Shown here: piece by piece, positions 46,479-46,566 of the stretch
How the letters are laid out: every line of letters begins with the position of its first letter
Numbering within the stretch: the first letter of the stretch is position 1
Assembly: GCA_902464275.1 (NCBI GenBank)
Contig: CABQIK010000013.1
Span: 1 to 46,566 of the forward strand
Source: an uncultured Alphaproteobacteria bacterium
GTDB taxonomy: Bacteria > Pseudomonadota > Alphaproteobacteria > RF32 > CAG-239
Length of the DNA: 46,566 bases
Reading direction: 5' to 3'
Program-made: the position numbers and the translations under genes
The notes under the pieces: model-generated
Seen by the model: only the letters and a program-made list of their open reading frames with translations
Databases searched by the model: none
What the model was told of the DNA's origin: nothing

Positions 46479-46566
46479 AAATTTTTTATACTCAACAGAA
46501 AATCTTTTAAGAGCAAACCTTCAGTTTTTAAATTGATAATAGATGATAGTAAATACAAGCAAAAAA
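46479..46566. other. Right-edge A/T-rich DNA
   Basis: No gene seen in the last 88 bp; a further gene of the same operon could begin beyond the window. Confidence 0.4.

Overview
The window looks like chromosome of an A/T-rich alphaproteobacterium with an anaerobic lifestyle. The alphaproteobacterial reading rests on the three-piece proton-translocating transhydrogenase (pntAA-pntAB-pntB), an N-terminally extended ribosomal protein S9, a short phosphatidylserine decarboxylase next to pssA, a VirB8-like protein and the order tRNA-Trp-secE-nusG. Anaerobic capacity is shown by a class III ribonucleotide reductase with its radical-SAM activase. The three pilin-like proteins carrying the motif GRSMVEMLGVLAI resemble those I associate with uncultured gut alphaproteobacteria; that placement is inference.

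Layout. 0-7.3 kb: a pilin-like gene whose leader is encoded by a repeat element, an XRE regulator divergent from an unknown 365-aa protein, a VirB8-like protein divergent from a TolC-like lipoprotein with a cadherin-like tail, and a YmdB-type phosphodiesterase. 7.6-10.7 kb: an accessory stretch between tRNA-Ser and tRNA-Gln, with an array of tRNA-derived repeats, three 32-bp tandem repeats, a serine recombinase, a PH-domain protein and a lipoprotein. 10.9-22.5 kb: mostly housekeeping genes (cold-shock protein, transhydrogenase, CHR transporter pair, PfkB kinase, typA, secE, nusG, HD protein) plus two more pilin-like genes. 22.5-28.6 kb: repeat copies, gyrB and the anaerobic reductase cluster. 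28.6-29.6 kb: a gene-free tandem repeat array ending in tRNA-Arg. 29.7-38.4 kb: rpmB, pfkA, rpsU, a voltage-gated channel beside a prepilin peptidase, rplY-pth-ychF and several unknown genes. 38.5-41.5 kb: an accessory stretch with an altered Fic protein, two tiny genes, an integrase remnant and tRNA-Leu. 41.6-44.3 kb: psd-pssA and rplM-rpsI. 44.5-46.5 kb: an ATPase plus nuclease-like gene pair that resembles a defence operon.

Most notable: (1) the anaerobic ribonucleotide reductase appears split, with the glycyl-radical segment made as a separate 68-aa protein that has its own ribosome binding site; (2) three tRNA genes are followed by mini-elements that end in a copy of the tRNA 3' end and share sequence blocks, which suggests a small tRNA-associated repeat family; (3) a palindromic repeat has entered a pilin-like gene in frame and encodes most of its leader; (4) the terminal ATPase/nuclease pair is a candidate defence system. 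Coordinates and motifs were read by eye; family assignments come from recognising motifs, not from a search.
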